64,000 nt of DNA from Ficedula albicollis (taxonomy: Eukaryota; Chordata; Aves; Passeriformes; Muscicapidae), in assembly GCF_000247815.1 (NCBI RefSeq), contig NC_021677.1, positions 8,785,196 to 8,849,195 on the forward strand, read 5' to 3'. The notes beneath the pieces are model-generated. The model did no database searches, was not told the DNA's origin, and saw only the letters and a program-made list of their open reading frames with translations. This document shows, piece after piece, positions 24,129-36,635 of this stretch. Position 1 is the stretch's first letter, and every line of letters starts with the position of its first letter. The translations under genes and the position numbers were made by a program.

Positions 24129-27100
24129 TCAGTGTATCAAAGAGACAACCAGGAGTGTCAATTAGGGAATAAGCGTGGAAACGGGGAGATTCCTGGTGCC
24201 ATGGCTGCAGCCAGGAATGTGTGGCCATGCTTCCTGTGGCACCAGGTTTGCTGGATGTTTGGAGAGTAGAGTTGGGAATCAGCAGTTCCAACTCCAGGAT
24301 CTGTAGTGATGTATCCACAGGGAGAAACAAGCAGAAGGAATCTGTGTCAGCAGGAAAAAGTTGGAGTAAATATGTGTGAGTAATTCCAGGAGTCAGAGCT
24401 GGGAAACCAGAGGACTGTGGAACTTAAGAAGGAGATGTAAAACTGCCTTATGGAATTAAATAACTCCTGAGTTTGAAACTGAATCCCTATCTCCTGGCTC
24501 TCCCCGGGGAGCAGTGGGCAGGGCTGGATCCCTGCTGGGGAGGGATGGGTGTTGTGGCTGCCAGGAGAGCACAGATCCTAAGGGCCAGGAGAAACTGCGG
24601 ATCAGCTCCACGTGCCGGCTGTGGGTGGTGAGGAGGAGGGATGTGTGTGCTGGGATTTGGAAATGCAGCTCCTGGACTGTCCCAAGGAGAAGGAGATGTG
24701 GAAAAAGAAATATCTTTAAGGCTTAAATATGGCACAGGATCAGGGAAGCCTGGGCTTGATTCATCCTTGCTTACATAACAAAAGGAAAAGAGGATTCCTG
24801 CTCTCCACCACAAATCTGAGATTCGGGGAGAGCCTGGAGAGTTCAGCTTGGCAGGATTCAGCCCAGGATTCCAGTTCTAGGTTGCTCAGTTGTCATTAGG
24901 GAAGCACTGGATGGGTAAAAATTCCTAGGAAAAGGAGAAGGAAGCATTTGATCCATTGTCCTGGTAGTTTGGAGAGGTGTGCGATCAGTGCTGTTTGTTC
25001 CCTTTGGTGATTCCAACATCTTTATCCCAAGCACCAGCTGGAGGAAAAGCAGGCTGGTAAGTCCCAGGATTTGATTTCCATGGGGTGGGAATTTGGGACT
25101 TAATTCCATAAACTTAGGAGAGAGTTGGAGCTGCATTTGCTGGACTGTTAGTGGTTTTCCATGTGTTCCTCCTCGATGAGCTTCATGTTTCTAATGGACA
25201 ATTCCTGGGCCTTTTTGGGATGGGATGAGAGAGGAGCTGTTGGGGTGTGGATGGAGGGAGCTTTTCCTGAGGATGTCCACGGGGACTGGAATTTTGGGGT
25301 CCTGAAGCACTGGAAGAGGTGATTTATTCCTAGGAGCAACCCTTGAGGCAGGAAAATTTTTCCAAAGCTGTCATTTGGGTGAGCTGGAGACCTGGAATCT
25401 GCCTCTCCCTCCCTCATTCCCTGCTCCTGTTTTCTTTGGATTTGCACTGTAATTAGCAGTTTTATAGGAGTTGGGGTAGAGCTTCCTTTAGAAAACTATT
25501 ATTCAGGTGGGAATAAAGCAGGATTCTTCTGATTGGAATGCTCAGCCTGATGATTTCTTTTACTACCAGGGCTATTCCCATGCATTGAGTTGGAAGCCAT
25601 GGGATGGGAGGGGCAGAACCACATTTCTTGGGAAGTTGCAGCTGGAAATCCAGAGTTAGGCTTGAAATGTTCCCTTTGAGCTTAGGAAAAAGCTCATATT
25701 CTTATTCCAGCTCTATATTCAAGCCAAGAACATTTCTGGCATTCCCACTTCCCTGCTGTTGTGCATTTAAAATCCCCACCTGTGCAGGTGTTCGTGTCCT
25801 GGCCCTTCCCCAGACAGGACTTTGGTGTTTGATCTTTGCTTCCAGGGTAAACATGGAAGTGAAAGTGGATACACTCCTGGATTCAGTGTGGAAAGAAGCC
25901 CTTGGATAGTAGCAATCCCTTAGATGCTGGTGATTAGTTCACAGAATCTTGCTGGAAAAGCATGAATTCAGGGTTGGTTTTTTAATCCATAAATTTTCCT
26001 GTAGGTTTATCAACTGAGGGCCAAGAAGCAGATTCTTCTTAATAAGGTGCAAGATTGATGCTTTCCAAGATATTGGGAAGTGGCAGTCTGGCAAGGTTTG
26101 GGGAGTAACAGGAAAAGACAAAACACAGACCTGGCATTTTCAGGGAATTCACAGCATTCAGGAATATTCCCTCTTGGATATACTCCCACAGAATGAGGTC
26201 CTCAAATAGGCTGTTGGTGGCTTCTACTGGAAGTTTCACTTGGACTTTGGGAAGTACAACCTCCACGACCTCATCTTTCCAGGCTGATTTCTAGGAGTGT
26301 GGGATACAGGGCATGTCCTTGGCCAAAGGAAACAAGCAGGGACATGGTGAGGGAAATAAACAGGCAGCATCAGGAAAATAAGAATAGGTCATGTCCAGGT
26401 CAGGTTTAGGCTGTTTGAAGCCATTCCCAAGGTTTTTTGAGCCTGGAAGTGTCACAGATCCAGGATTCCTGTTTAATGAGGACAAATTGTATTGACAAAA
26501 GATGCATTTGGGTTTAGATTCCAACAAAAACTTCCCAGATAGCCCTGATTCCCAGCATTTTTGACTTGCAGCTGGGCCTATACCTGCCTGTCCACTTAGT
26601 CATGGAATATGAGAAGAGGAAACTCCTGGGATGAGTTGTGGGATGTGATGCAGAAAAAAAGCACAAATTGAGAATGCTGGTGAGCAGGGAATAAAGTAAG
26701 AAGGTGGAGGGTGTGGAATTCCATGTGTGTCCCTCTTCCCCCGTCAGTGCCAGGAGGGAGGGAAATAATCACTACTTTCAATTCCTTAGGATCATTCCTG
26801 GGAGATGAGCAGAGCTAGCATTCCCTCCTATGCCAGCAGATGCACGTGGAGGGAACTTCTCCCTGGCGATTCCCATGGCTCCGGAGCCTGCAGCCGCCTC
26901 TCCGGATGCGCTTCTCCTCTCCAGCACATTTGTGGGGAGGGGAGCAGGGAAGGAGTGCCAAGGAATGGTGTTGACCACACAGTTTTCCCGAGTTTGGCAG
27001 GGATTTTGTGTTCTCCCACTTCTTTCGCTCTCCTCGTGTTGGCAGCGGTGGTCCCGGCGCCGCTCCCGGTGGCTTTCCCTGCATGTGACTCATCCCCAGG

Positions 27101-28397
27101 GAATTCCTGAAGCAATGAGTCAAGTTATTGGGAAAACTGTTTGCCCTACTAGCGTAAAACTAGGGAGCCGAGGAGCTGCCTGCAGGAGGGGAGAGAGGCA
27201 ATTCCTTTTGGGAATGGCTGGGCTTCTTCTCCCTCTTCCCAAAGGCATCGCTTCCAGATGTGCCGGAGCAGGCATGTGCCTCCAAATTCAGTATCTCACC
27301 TGGAAATGTGCTCCTTTTGCTTTTTTTCTGCCTTTTTGAAGAGGAGACTGAGCTGATAAGCATTCCAGGGTGGAATAAAACTGTGGGATCGGAATTTGCC
27401 AGGATTGTAGTGGAAAATAGCTTTTCCTAAAGCAATGGGGTTCCATCCAGAATGCTCCTTGTATGAGTACTGGTCACCTCTTGGATCTGCCCTGGCTGGC
27501 TTTATCCAGCCCTTGGAGTTTTGGCTATAAATAACTCAGAGGCTGTGTGCTTTCCAACCAGAGATTACCAAATTCTGTGTGTAGCTGTGGGATGTTCCAA
27601 CAAAACCAAGGCTAGGTGATTCCCAGTAATTATATCCCAGGAGAATGAACTGTTGTTCCACACCTGGGAACAGATTTGGGATGCTGGGAGCATTTATTCC
27701 TGCATCCATCACCTCATCCAGCTATTCCCTTTGCATTCCCTACCCCATTCCAGCCAAGCTTTTCTTGTAGTAGGGGATTTTATTCCCCTGTAGAACATGG
27801 AGTTCTATTTCAAATCCCAAATTAATTGGGATTTATTACATTTTCCCCCCTGGCAACTTGTCCGTTATTTTTGCCGGAGCTCGGAGTGGTCGGGAAGCTG
27901 CCCGTGGGCTCTGCTGGCACAAGCTGTGGGTGGAATTGCGGAGCTGCCGGCATCGAGACAAGGATTGGGGGCTGGTTTTAACTCCATTCCTGGCAGCACA
28001 CTGGCATTGTGTGGGACAGTTCCTTCTCCACTCCCAGATTCCCGAGAAAGTGGTGTCTTCCCTTGTTTCTTAGCCAGGTGTTTGTGCAGGCTTTGGGTTT
28101 TCCATAGGCTGACGAGTCTGGAGCTCTGTAAGGTGTGCTCCTGTTGAGGTCAAAGAGAAAAGCCTTGGGTATCTTGAAGATCTGAGTGAGCCTTTTCCAT
28201 CCCTTTCCAAGCATTATCTTCCCTTTCATTTGGGTGGCTGGAATGTCTCACAGTGATCCCTGTCTTTATGGACTTATCCCTACGAACCTCTTCCTTTATG
28301 CCCCATGAGGTTGCTGAGGTCTGGAAATAATCCTTGAGGATCTGGAATCCTCCCTGTGGACACAAGGAGAACATGGAAGTGCTGGTGTGTGTCCAGG
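24129..28397. other. Non-coding stretch without recognisable elements
   Basis: Putative DAGLA intron 1. A GC- and CpG-richer patch lies at about 26860-27090 and a smaller one at 27870-27970, but neither has an open frame I recognise or a clear promoter. The rest shows nothing I can name. Confidence 0.5.
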
Positions 28398-28795
28398 GAA
28401 GGGTTTGGAGCACAAGGAGCAGCTGAGGGAGCTGAGGAGTCAGCCTGGAGAAAATGAGGATCTGGAGGGATCATCTCACTCTCCACAAATCCCTGACAGG
28501 AGGGTGGAGTCAGGTGGGATCAGGCTCTGCTCCCAGGGATAAGTGGCAGGATGAGAGGAAATGGCCTCAAATTGCACCAGGGGAGGTTTAGGTTGGATAT
28601 TAGGGAAAATTATCAATGGAAAAGGTTTTAAAGCATTGGAGCAGGCTCCAGGGTGGAATCCCCATCCCCGGAGGGATTTAAAAGCCATATGGATGTGGCG
28701 CTTGGGGACATGGGATAGAGGTGGCCATGGTGGAGGAGTGGTTGGACTTGATCTTTGAGGGTTTTTCCAGCCTTAATGGTACTGCTATGGTCAAA
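28398..28795 (+). mobile_element. CR1 LINE 3' fragment, about 400 bp, second subfamily
   Basis: Sense CR1: GCTGAGGGAGCTGAGGAGTC, CAGCCTGGAGAAAATGAGG, ACAAATCCCTGACAGGAGGG, AGGGGAGGTTTAGGTTGG, GGAGGGATTTAAAAGCC, GGTGGCCATGGTGGAGG. Confidence 0.93.
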
Positions 28796-30094
28796 TCCTG
28801 GCACATGGGGTGGTGCAGGGATGTCAGTGGATATCCAATGGGGAGAACCATTGGGATGCGCAGTGTCACTGGTTTGTAGAACCAGGATCTCTGGGAACAG
28901 TCTCAGAACTGGTTTGGAGGAGGTGCATTCCAAAGTGGGGAATTTCCTTTTTTCTCTTTGATTCAGTGAATCCCTTATCCTGCTTTTAACTGGGAGTAAG
29001 TGCTGGGAGTGGCACCTTTGGGATTTGTTCATCCTCTTGCACTAAATCCATTAAGGTTTGCAAGATAGTCCCATTTTTCCTGAAAACTCCACTGCTGCGG
29101 TCAGGTCCACATCAAGGAGATACATTCCAGAGTAAATCATTCCGTGATTAAAAATTAATCATTCCCAATGTAACAGGAAGAGGATGTTGTGCATGTTTGA
29201 AGGAAATGTGGGATTCATGGGACCTGTTTGTACCCAAGAGTTTGGAGTTAAGGAAAAAGGGGATGGATTTAACCAAGGAGGGCATGCACCTTGATGTGTT
29301 CATGGCAAAGGAGCTTTGGGAAAGAATTTGGGGGAGGAGTGAGCTGGGATGGAGGTGGATCAGTGGGAAGTGGTTACATTGTGTCCATCACTTGCAATTA
29401 CAAGGAATTTATTCCAGGATTTTGGGGTTAAGCTGGTGGGCCAAACAAGTAAGTTCTTGTTCCCTGCGTTTTGAAGGTCAGTTGATACTCGGAGATTATT
29501 TTGGGAATTTGTGTCAGTGGGCAGTGCTGGAGTTCCAGATCCAAGCTGATCCCATTAGTTCTGTCCTGATGACATTGTAGAGGTGATTGTGGAGCCATGG
29601 CCTTATCCTGAGGGAGCTGCATCCAAAGTGTGCCAAGCCACAGGAGACTGTTTGAACCTTTCCTGTCTCCAAGCTTAATTCCCTGGCTCTGCCACTGACT
29701 CATTTTGTTCCCTTCTCCTTGGAAAATGGGAGATTCTCAAGGAGAATCTTCAAAGTAGCTATGAAGATATCCCAAAAATCTAATCCCCATTGATTTTTGC
29801 AAGTGATCCCTGCCTGGGATTTGCATAAATAAAAATTTGTATAAATTTGTATAAATATGGCTCTTAAATGATCAATGAATCCATGGAATATTCCTTAAAG
29901 TAGGGATCTGTTCCTTTAATCACCTCTGGTGAGGGCAGAGTTCTCCTCATGAGCTTCTGGCAGCTGCTGTGCCTTCTTCCCTTGGGAAGAATTTCTGCAG
30001 GCGCTGCTTGCAGCAGAAACTTCCTGCCCCTTGGAAAAGGCAGAAAGGACTCACCTTCCTTTGGTGCCATGGAATTTGTCCCCTCTTGGTTTTC
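28796..30094. other. Non-coding stretch without recognisable elements
   Basis: Putative DAGLA intron 1. Contains a small AT-rich motif repeated at 29828-29855 (ATAAATTTGTATAAAT). Nothing else recognised. Confidence 0.5.
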
Positions 30095-30530
30095 AATCCT
30101 GGAATGCACTGAATACCAAGAGGGTGTTGGTTTGGAAAGGAGGTGGAATGCTCATCTCATTACACCCCCTGCTGTGGGCAAGGACACCTCCCACTATCCC
30201 AGGTTGCTCCAAGCTATGCCCAGCCTGTGCACTTGTCACTTCCACGCTTGAGGCAGCTACAGCTTCTCTGGGAAATCCATTCCAGGGCCTCACCACTCTC
30301 ACAGGGGAGAATTTCTTCCCAGTATCTGGTCCAAACCCACACCATGTCAGCAGGAAACGATTCCCCCTTGTCCTGTCACTCCATACCCTATTCCAAAGGC
30401 TCTTTCCAGCTCTCTTGGAGTCCCCTTAGGCACTGGAAGAGGCTCTCAGGTTCCCAGAGCCTTCTCCTTGCTGGGCTGAGCCATCCCAGCTCTCCCAGCC
30501 TGGCTCCAGAGCAGAGCTGCTCCATGCAAA
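30095..30530 (-). mobile_element. CR1 LINE 3' fragment, about 435 bp
   Basis: Antisense CR1, one of the longest here: TATCCCAGGTTGCTCCAAGC, CTTCTCTGGGAAATCC, TCCTGTCACTCCATACCC, CACTGGAAGAGGCTCTCAGG, CCAGCTCTCCCAGCCTGGC. Confidence 0.92.
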
Positions 30531-30894
30531 TTTCTCCGGCCAGCTTCAGGACATTCTCTATGGATGTAATCCCATCCCCCTTCTCCCTGGAAGGCGAGAA
30601 CAATTCCCAGATTGTGAGGATCCAACTCAGAAACAGAAAGAGCCTCATTTAAAGCGCTTCAGAACAGCTGGATGAGGCCCGGTGGAGTTGGATCCAAGCT
30701 GGAATTGATGATTTCCATCAAGTCCAGTAAGTGCTTGGGAACGGGAGGGTTCTGGGAGCTGCAAGGAAATGATCCAGCCTAGAGTGGGAAGTGTATATTC
30801 CATGTGGGACATGTTGGTAAGGAAGGAAGTATTTGGGGTGACTGGATGGGGCAGGAATTCCATTGGTTAGGGAAGTGAACTGTGTGATATCCTG

Positions 30895-31290
30895 CAGAGT
30901 GAAAAAGCAGGATGCAGCATCCGTGCTATGCCCTCAGGACAGGTGCCTCCAGCACCTGGGCAAGGTGACCTGGATGTGCTCTCAGGGAGAAGGGAAGCGC
31001 CTCTGCTCCAGAGCAGAGAATCAGTCCCAAGGAAAAGCTGCTATGGAAGCTGCCAGGGCACATAGCTCGTTTGATTTTGGTTTTGTAGCTGCATTTCCCA
31101 AGAAGTTGAGCTGGGAGCTGGCAGGCCTGGGCTTGAACTTCCCAGCGGGACAGCAGGTTGGGATTGGGACATTCCCGAGGAACATGGTGACATTTCAGCC
31201 AGGGAAAGGGATTGTGGGAGGGGCAGCATTCCAGGACATTGTGCTGGACTTCTGTGGAACAGCAAAGGGCTCTGTCCTTTAGTGACACCT
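30895..31290 (+). repeat. Dispersed repeat of unknown class, copy 1
   Basis: About 390 bp closely matching the reverse complement of 44395-44775. Shared blocks include CAGCACCTGGGCAAGGTGAC, CTCTCAGGGAGAAGGGAAGC, GAGCTGGCAGGCCTGGGC and AGCCAGGGAAAGGGAT. It is not CR1. The family may be an LTR fragment or another element; I see no terminal repeats that decide it. Confidence 0.8.
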
Positions 31291-31701
31291 GCAACCATCC
31301 ACTGAGACCTACAGATCCAGTTTTTTTGGGGGGATTCTGTAGCCCTGGGCAGTGAAAGCAAACATCTGGCTTCTTTAGAGGGAATTTCCTTGGGTGAGTC
31401 ACACTGGAGGACTCTGGAATTTGCAAAGGCCAGCTGGAAGAGGCTGGCAGAGATGAGATGGGATTGCTTTGTCATACCTGGGTCTTGTGAAAGTGCCGTC
31501 AGGTGCCTGAAGGAAAAGGTAGGGAAGGAATATTGGGATAGCAGGGCTCCCTCCATGCAGACATACCTAGGGATCTGGCAGAGAGAGAAAAAACTCACAG
31601 CAGATCCAATTTCAGCCTGGGTTTGGCCTCCCATCTTTTGCTCTGAACAGAGGAGGTTGGGAACCAGGGGAGGTTTTAGGGTGATGGAAGTGGGAATGCT
31701 G

Positions 31702-32816
31702 AGTTAGCCTGTGGATGCTGGGATGGGGAATTGCTGGGAGTTGTGGACCTGTGGATTCAGGGATGGGGAATTGCAGGGGGTTGTGAACCTGCAGATGCAG
31801 GGAGGGGAATTTGCAGGGGGTTTCGAGCCTGTGGATGCAGGGATGGGGAATTGTAGGCAGTTGTAAGCATGTGGATGCAGGATTGGGAATTTGCAGGGAG
31901 TTGTGAGCCTGTGGATGCAGGAAGGGGCAGTTGCAGGAATGGGGATTTACAGAGATGGGAAATTGCAGAGGTTTATGAACCTTGGATATAGGGATGGGGA
32001 ATTGCAGGGGGTTGTGAGCCTGTGGATGCAGGAATGGGGATTTGCAGGGGTGGGAATTAGGGAGTTATGAACCTGTGGATGCAGGGATGGGGATTTGCAG
32101 AGGGTTGTGAGCCTGTGGATGCAGGGGTGGGAATTGCAGGGAGTTGTGAGCCTGTGGATGCAGGAAGCAGGGGGTTGTGAACCTGCAGATGCAGGGAGGG
32201 GAATTTGCAGGGGGTTTCGAGCCTGTGGATGCAGGGATGGGGAATTGTAGGCAGTTGTAAGCATGTGGATGCAGGATTGGGAATTTGCAGGGATGGGGAA
32301 TTGCTGGGAGTTGTGGACCTGTGGATTCAGGGATGGGGAATTGCAGGGGGTTGTGAACCTGCAGATGCAGGGAGGGGAATTTGCAGGGGGTTTCGAGCCT
32401 GTGGATGCAGGGATGGGGAATTGTAGGCAGTTGTAAGCATGTGGATGCAGGATTGGGAATTTGCAGGGATGGGGAATTGCTGGGAGTTGTGGACCTGTGG
32501 ATTCAGGGATGGGGAATTGCAGGGGGTTGTGAACCTGCAGATGCAGGGAGGGGAATTTGCAGGGGGTTTCGAGCCTGTGGATGCAGGGATGGGGAATTGT
32601 AGGCAGTTGTAAGCATGTGGATGCAGGATTGGGAATTTGCAGGGATGGGGAATTGCTGGGAGTTGTGGACCTGTGGATTCAGGGATGGGGATTTGCAGGG
32701 GGTTGTGAGCCTGTGGATGCAGGGATGGGCAGTTGCAGGAATGGGGATTTACAGAGATGGGGAATTGCAGAGGTTTATGAACCTTTGGATATAGGGATGA
32801 GGATTGCAGGGGGTTG
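31702..32816. repeat. Minisatellite: 40-bp units in a 176-bp higher-order repeat
   Basis: The basic unit is about 40 bp, with a core like CTGTGGATGCAGGGATGGGG. Three 40-bp variants plus one 56-bp variant form a 176-bp block. Successive near-identical blocks begin at 32205, 32381 and 32557 when aligned at the same point. Units before about 32160 and after about 32690 are more diverged and irregular. The long frames through it encode only the repeat and are not genes. Confidence 0.95.
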
Positions 32817-35800
32817 GAGCACTGAGCTGTGTGGGTGCCTCGGGAATCTGTGATTCTGGGAGCTTGGAGCAAATCCTGCCTGGATTTGGGTGGAGGGAGT
32901 GGGTGACTCCGGGGGTGTTGCTGTGGTGTGGGTGGGCTCCTGGCATGCAGGATCCAGGCACAGCCTTTTTCCTTCAGCTTTATTTCCTGGTGTACTTCTC
33001 CCTTGGGAGGCTCATGTCAGATGGGATGGGCTGTTGGATTAGCCTAAGTCTCCGAGGTTTAGCTGGAATGTTGTCTTACTGTAGCGTTTTTTCTCCCTTG
33101 CTCTTTTCCCTAAGCCTTTCCCTACAGACAGCTAATTCTCCCCTTCCCCCACATCCTGTCATAGCCCAGAGCATGTCACAAGGAATTAACGGCTGGAAAG
33201 GCCGGGAGAGGCTCCTCTGGAACAGTCTCTCCTTTCTGTGCCCGGGGTGGCCCCCTCTGTGTGTCCCTTTTGTGTCCCATCCAGGTCCCCTCCCCCTGGC
33301 CATTCACTGGAGAGTCCATGGGCAGGAGCCTTTCCCAGCCCGATGCCACGGCCGTGTCCGAGGGCTCCCGGCAGCGCTCCCGGTTTCTCGCTGGGAAGAG
33401 GGAGGAGGTTTGTGCCGCTCGAGGGTTTTCCTCCTCTCCCGGCTCCGCATCTCTGACAGCATCGCCCGCTCTCGCTCCCAGTCCTCCTTCCCACAATCCA
33501 CGTACAATCTCCTCAGAATAGGGATGATGTCACTTCCTTCCAGAGGGTGCTGGGGGGTGTGGAAGGGGGGAGTCACGACCTCTGGCTCTCGGCATTCCCG
33601 GTGGATAAATGAGGTGCAGGGAGGGAGTCGCTCTGAGGATGATGCCCGGCTCTGTCGGCAGGCAGATCCCAGTTCTCACACCGTGATTCCCCTTGCCGAG
33701 TGGGATTTTTCAATGGCTGCAGGAAGAGTTTGCTGTTCCCTCCTGAGCTTGTGATGCCTGTCTCCCTGGATATGCACTTTTCCTGAAATACCCTTCTGGG
33801 AGAGGAGGATGCACAGCGGCTGGACCACATGCCATGTAAGATTCCTGCTTCCCTAGATCTTGCCCGGCTCCAAGGGGACTCCTTGTGCATGTGCTTCCCT
33901 TATTTCAATGCTGGAAGCTTGGGGCTGCTTGTACTGGGATTCAGCTTTCAAGAGCCTGGGAATGTTTGCAGTTTTAGGGGTGGTGTGAGGGTTCTCGCTG
34001 TCGCAAAGCCGGGGTCAGTGGTCTTGGGGCTGTTTGCACTCCAACCTTCCGGTGCCTCCCAGTTCCTCTGCTGGATCATATCTTCAGCATCTTAAAACAG
34101 AGTTCCTGGGATATGCTGTGCTGGGATGAAACTGGAGAGTCCTCACAGTGAGAGCTTTTTCTGGTGGGTTTTCCAGTTTCGGGCCTTCCGTCGTCTCCCT
34201 CCTTTACAAAGCAGGGCCAAAGCCCTGAACCTCCTGGTTTAAATTCAGGAGCCTTTGGGAATTAATTGGGAATGTTCCTGCCCTGGGAGCCTGGTAAGTG
34301 GAGTGACAGTTCCCCAGTGAGTATTCCCATATGTGACAGTGAGTGACAGGCTTCTGTGCTCCATCCCCATCTGTTGCTGTGGATAAAGGAATCCACATTG
34401 CATATTTGTTGCTGTCGTTATGTCCCGCTTCTCAAACTGGGAGACAGTGGTGGGAACTGGGAGAGCCCAACTGGAGGGGTGGAAGAGTTCCGGAAGGTGC
34501 GTTGGTGGGATGCAGCCAAGGGATGACGGGAACGGAGCTGGACTGGGAAGCGCTGTCCAAAGGCAGCGAGAGAGCTGGAGGTGTATCCAGGGTTTGTGAT
34601 ATCCCAGCTGTCCTGGGTGGTGAATGACAGGCACGATGGGGCTGGGAGGGAGTCTCCAGATGGCCAGAGGAGTGAAGGTAGAGCTGGAATGTACCCAGTG
34701 CTCTGATTATTCTGTGCTGAGCAAGTGGAAATCCAAATGGTGCTGGAATTTTGCATTTGCTTTGTTTGTGGAATGGAGCGTTTCCTTTAACTGAGTGATG
34801 GGCTGGAAGCAGCCTGTTAACTATGGAATCTCCTGGAATTTGAGGGGATTGTGTAGGTTTTCAGTAATGGGTGGCTGAAATGTGTTGGAAGATTCCAGTG
34901 GCTGTGGATGTCAGCACAGGGGAGGAGGCTCTGGATTTGGGATGTTCTGGGAAGTGGTGGGGTAACCACACCTGACTGGTGGGTTGGATTTAGTGAGACA
35001 GGGCAGGAATTGGTGCCATGGGCCGTCCCAAAAACCAACATTTGTGTTACCTGGAAGGTTCAACTTATGAGCAGCCTGGACTGGTGGGAGGGGTCCCAGT
35101 CCATGACAGGGAGATTGAAGATGATTCAGTTCTATCTCCCTTCCTATCCAAACTGTGCTGGAATTCTATGGATGTCCTCCCCTTTCTAATTTGTTTTACC
35201 CACAGCGCTAAATTAGGGGCATCACATCCAAGTGTGGGGGTTTTTTTGCCTGGTACGCGAAGTATTGTAGGTGATATTCCCTTGGGAATGCTTTTGGAAA
35301 TCCTGTTGTAAGTAATGGATGAGGACACTTTATCCTGACCTGACAGTTTGCTGTTGGGTTCACAGAGGCAAAAATCCAAGAGCACTTGCGGATTTGCAAG
35401 TGCAGCTTTGGAATAGCACGGCCACGGATGGAACCCTCCAGCAGCAGTGCATGGATCTGGGAATTGGGAGCTTGGTGGGGTTGGGAACTGAGATGGAGCA
35501 GTTGGGAGAGCTTGGAGCAGAGAGGCACAGGTGAGGTGTAGCATTCCCTGGTAGCACAGGTAAGAGAGGTGGGACAGGGATTAGGGCATGGAAAGCAGGA
35601 CAGGACTGATCCCCCAATTCAATGGCTGTGGCTGGAGTGCAAAGATGCCATTCCGAATTTGGCAAAAGCAAGGAAAATTCCTGGTTGTGGGTCATGTGTC
35701 GAGCCAGGAAGGCAGAAGTGGGATAAGGTGTACTGCCAGAGATCCTCTGGAGCAGCTTGGAGTACACCCAGCTGGGATGGAGTGGGATGGCTGTGCTGGG

Positions 35801-36496
35801 GGAGGCTGGAGCGCCCTGTGCAGTCTCGTGACTTTGCACTGCTCCTGTTTCTATTTTCCGAAGGGTTTGGGAAGCCCTAAAAATAGGAGCACAAACAAAA
35901 CCTGGGGAGAAACAGCATCTCCTCAGTCTTCCACCTTGGAATTGGTCGTGCCTGTTAGGGCCGGTGCGGATGCGACGGAGATGTGGAGCTGGCAGGATGC
36001 TCCTGCTGCTCCAGGGGGAGATCTCCTAGGAGCCAATATCCTCACTGGAAGTGCTGCTGGGAGCCAAACCATAGCTCCCCAGATGCTGCCACTGACTGTT
36101 AATGGATATTTTGGCTTCCTGAGCCAAGTGGAGGGGGGGAGAATTGTTGGACAGCAAGAGCCTGGCAGCAGTTTTGTCCATGGAAAAATACAGTAATAAG
36201 GTTTTCCAGAGATTTGAGACCAGGTTGACCTGTCCCAAATCCCATGGTGGCTGCTCACCATCACAGCCTAACAGGATTCCAGGTAATCTCATGAAGTGGA
36301 GCTGGATGAGTTACACACTGGCTTCACCTAATACTTCCCACTCCTTCAATTCCCAGCCCTCCTTCCTGAGCATGCTGTGCCCCCTGGTGCTGGAAGGAAG
36401 CAGCTCTAGGATAAACCAGGATGGCTCCCAGGTTGTGGGGCTCTCCAGAGGGGGCTGCAGAGGCTCAGCAGCAGCTTTGCTTCCATTCTTTTCCAG
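32817..36496. other. Non-coding stretch before the first coding exon
   Basis: End of putative DAGLA intron 1. It contains one short CR1 copy at 35.1 kb. A CpG-richer patch lies at 33320-33490 but shows no promoter motif I can defend. A minus-strand frame at 33304-33576 has a charged, protein-like composition but no recognisable family. Confidence 0.5.
35070..35172 (+). mobile_element. Short CR1 LINE 3' end
   Basis: Sense CR1 terminus: CAGCCTGGACTGGTGGG, AGGGGTCCCAGTCCATGAC, CCCTTCCTATCCAAACTG, GGAATTCTATGG at the 3' end. Confidence 0.75.
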
Positions 36497-36635
36497 GAGG
36501 TGAGTGCTGTGCCTGCTGAACTTCCCGGGACCCGCCAGCCATGCCAGGGATTGTCGTGTTCCGCCGGCGCTGGTCTGTGGGCAGCGATGACCTGGTTCTG
36601 CCAGCCGTCTTCCTCTTCCTCCTTCACACCACCTG
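36497..36635 (+). CDS. DAGLA: DAGLA first coding exon (exon 2 by mammalian numbering)
   Basis: The acceptor is a pyrimidine tract ending TTTTCCAG at 36496. The start codon is at 36541, leaving 44 nt of 5' UTR in this exon. The start has G at -3 and C at +4, an adequate but not optimal Kozak context. It encodes residues 1-31 and two bases of Trp32: a short cytosolic N-terminus with the basic patch FRRRW, then the first half of transmembrane helix 1. The donor is GTAAGT. The start matches that of mammalian DAGLA ([11 protein letters not shown]), and nothing upstream in frame looks coding. The exact 5' exon boundary is inferred. Confidence 0.95.

Noticed and set aside
26830..27339. 169-residue frame in a CpG-richer patch, considered as a possible first exon
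   Set aside because: No recognisable protein, weak CpG signal compared with 9.9-11.0 kb, and no convincing donor. Kept only as a note in the region description.
32205..32853. Repeated open frames of 73-98 residues (MQGVSSLWMQGW type) and a 181-residue minus-strand frame
   Set aside because: They follow the 176-bp minisatellite. 176 is not a multiple of three, so each copy ends alike and restarts, as expected from repeat DNA rather than a gene.
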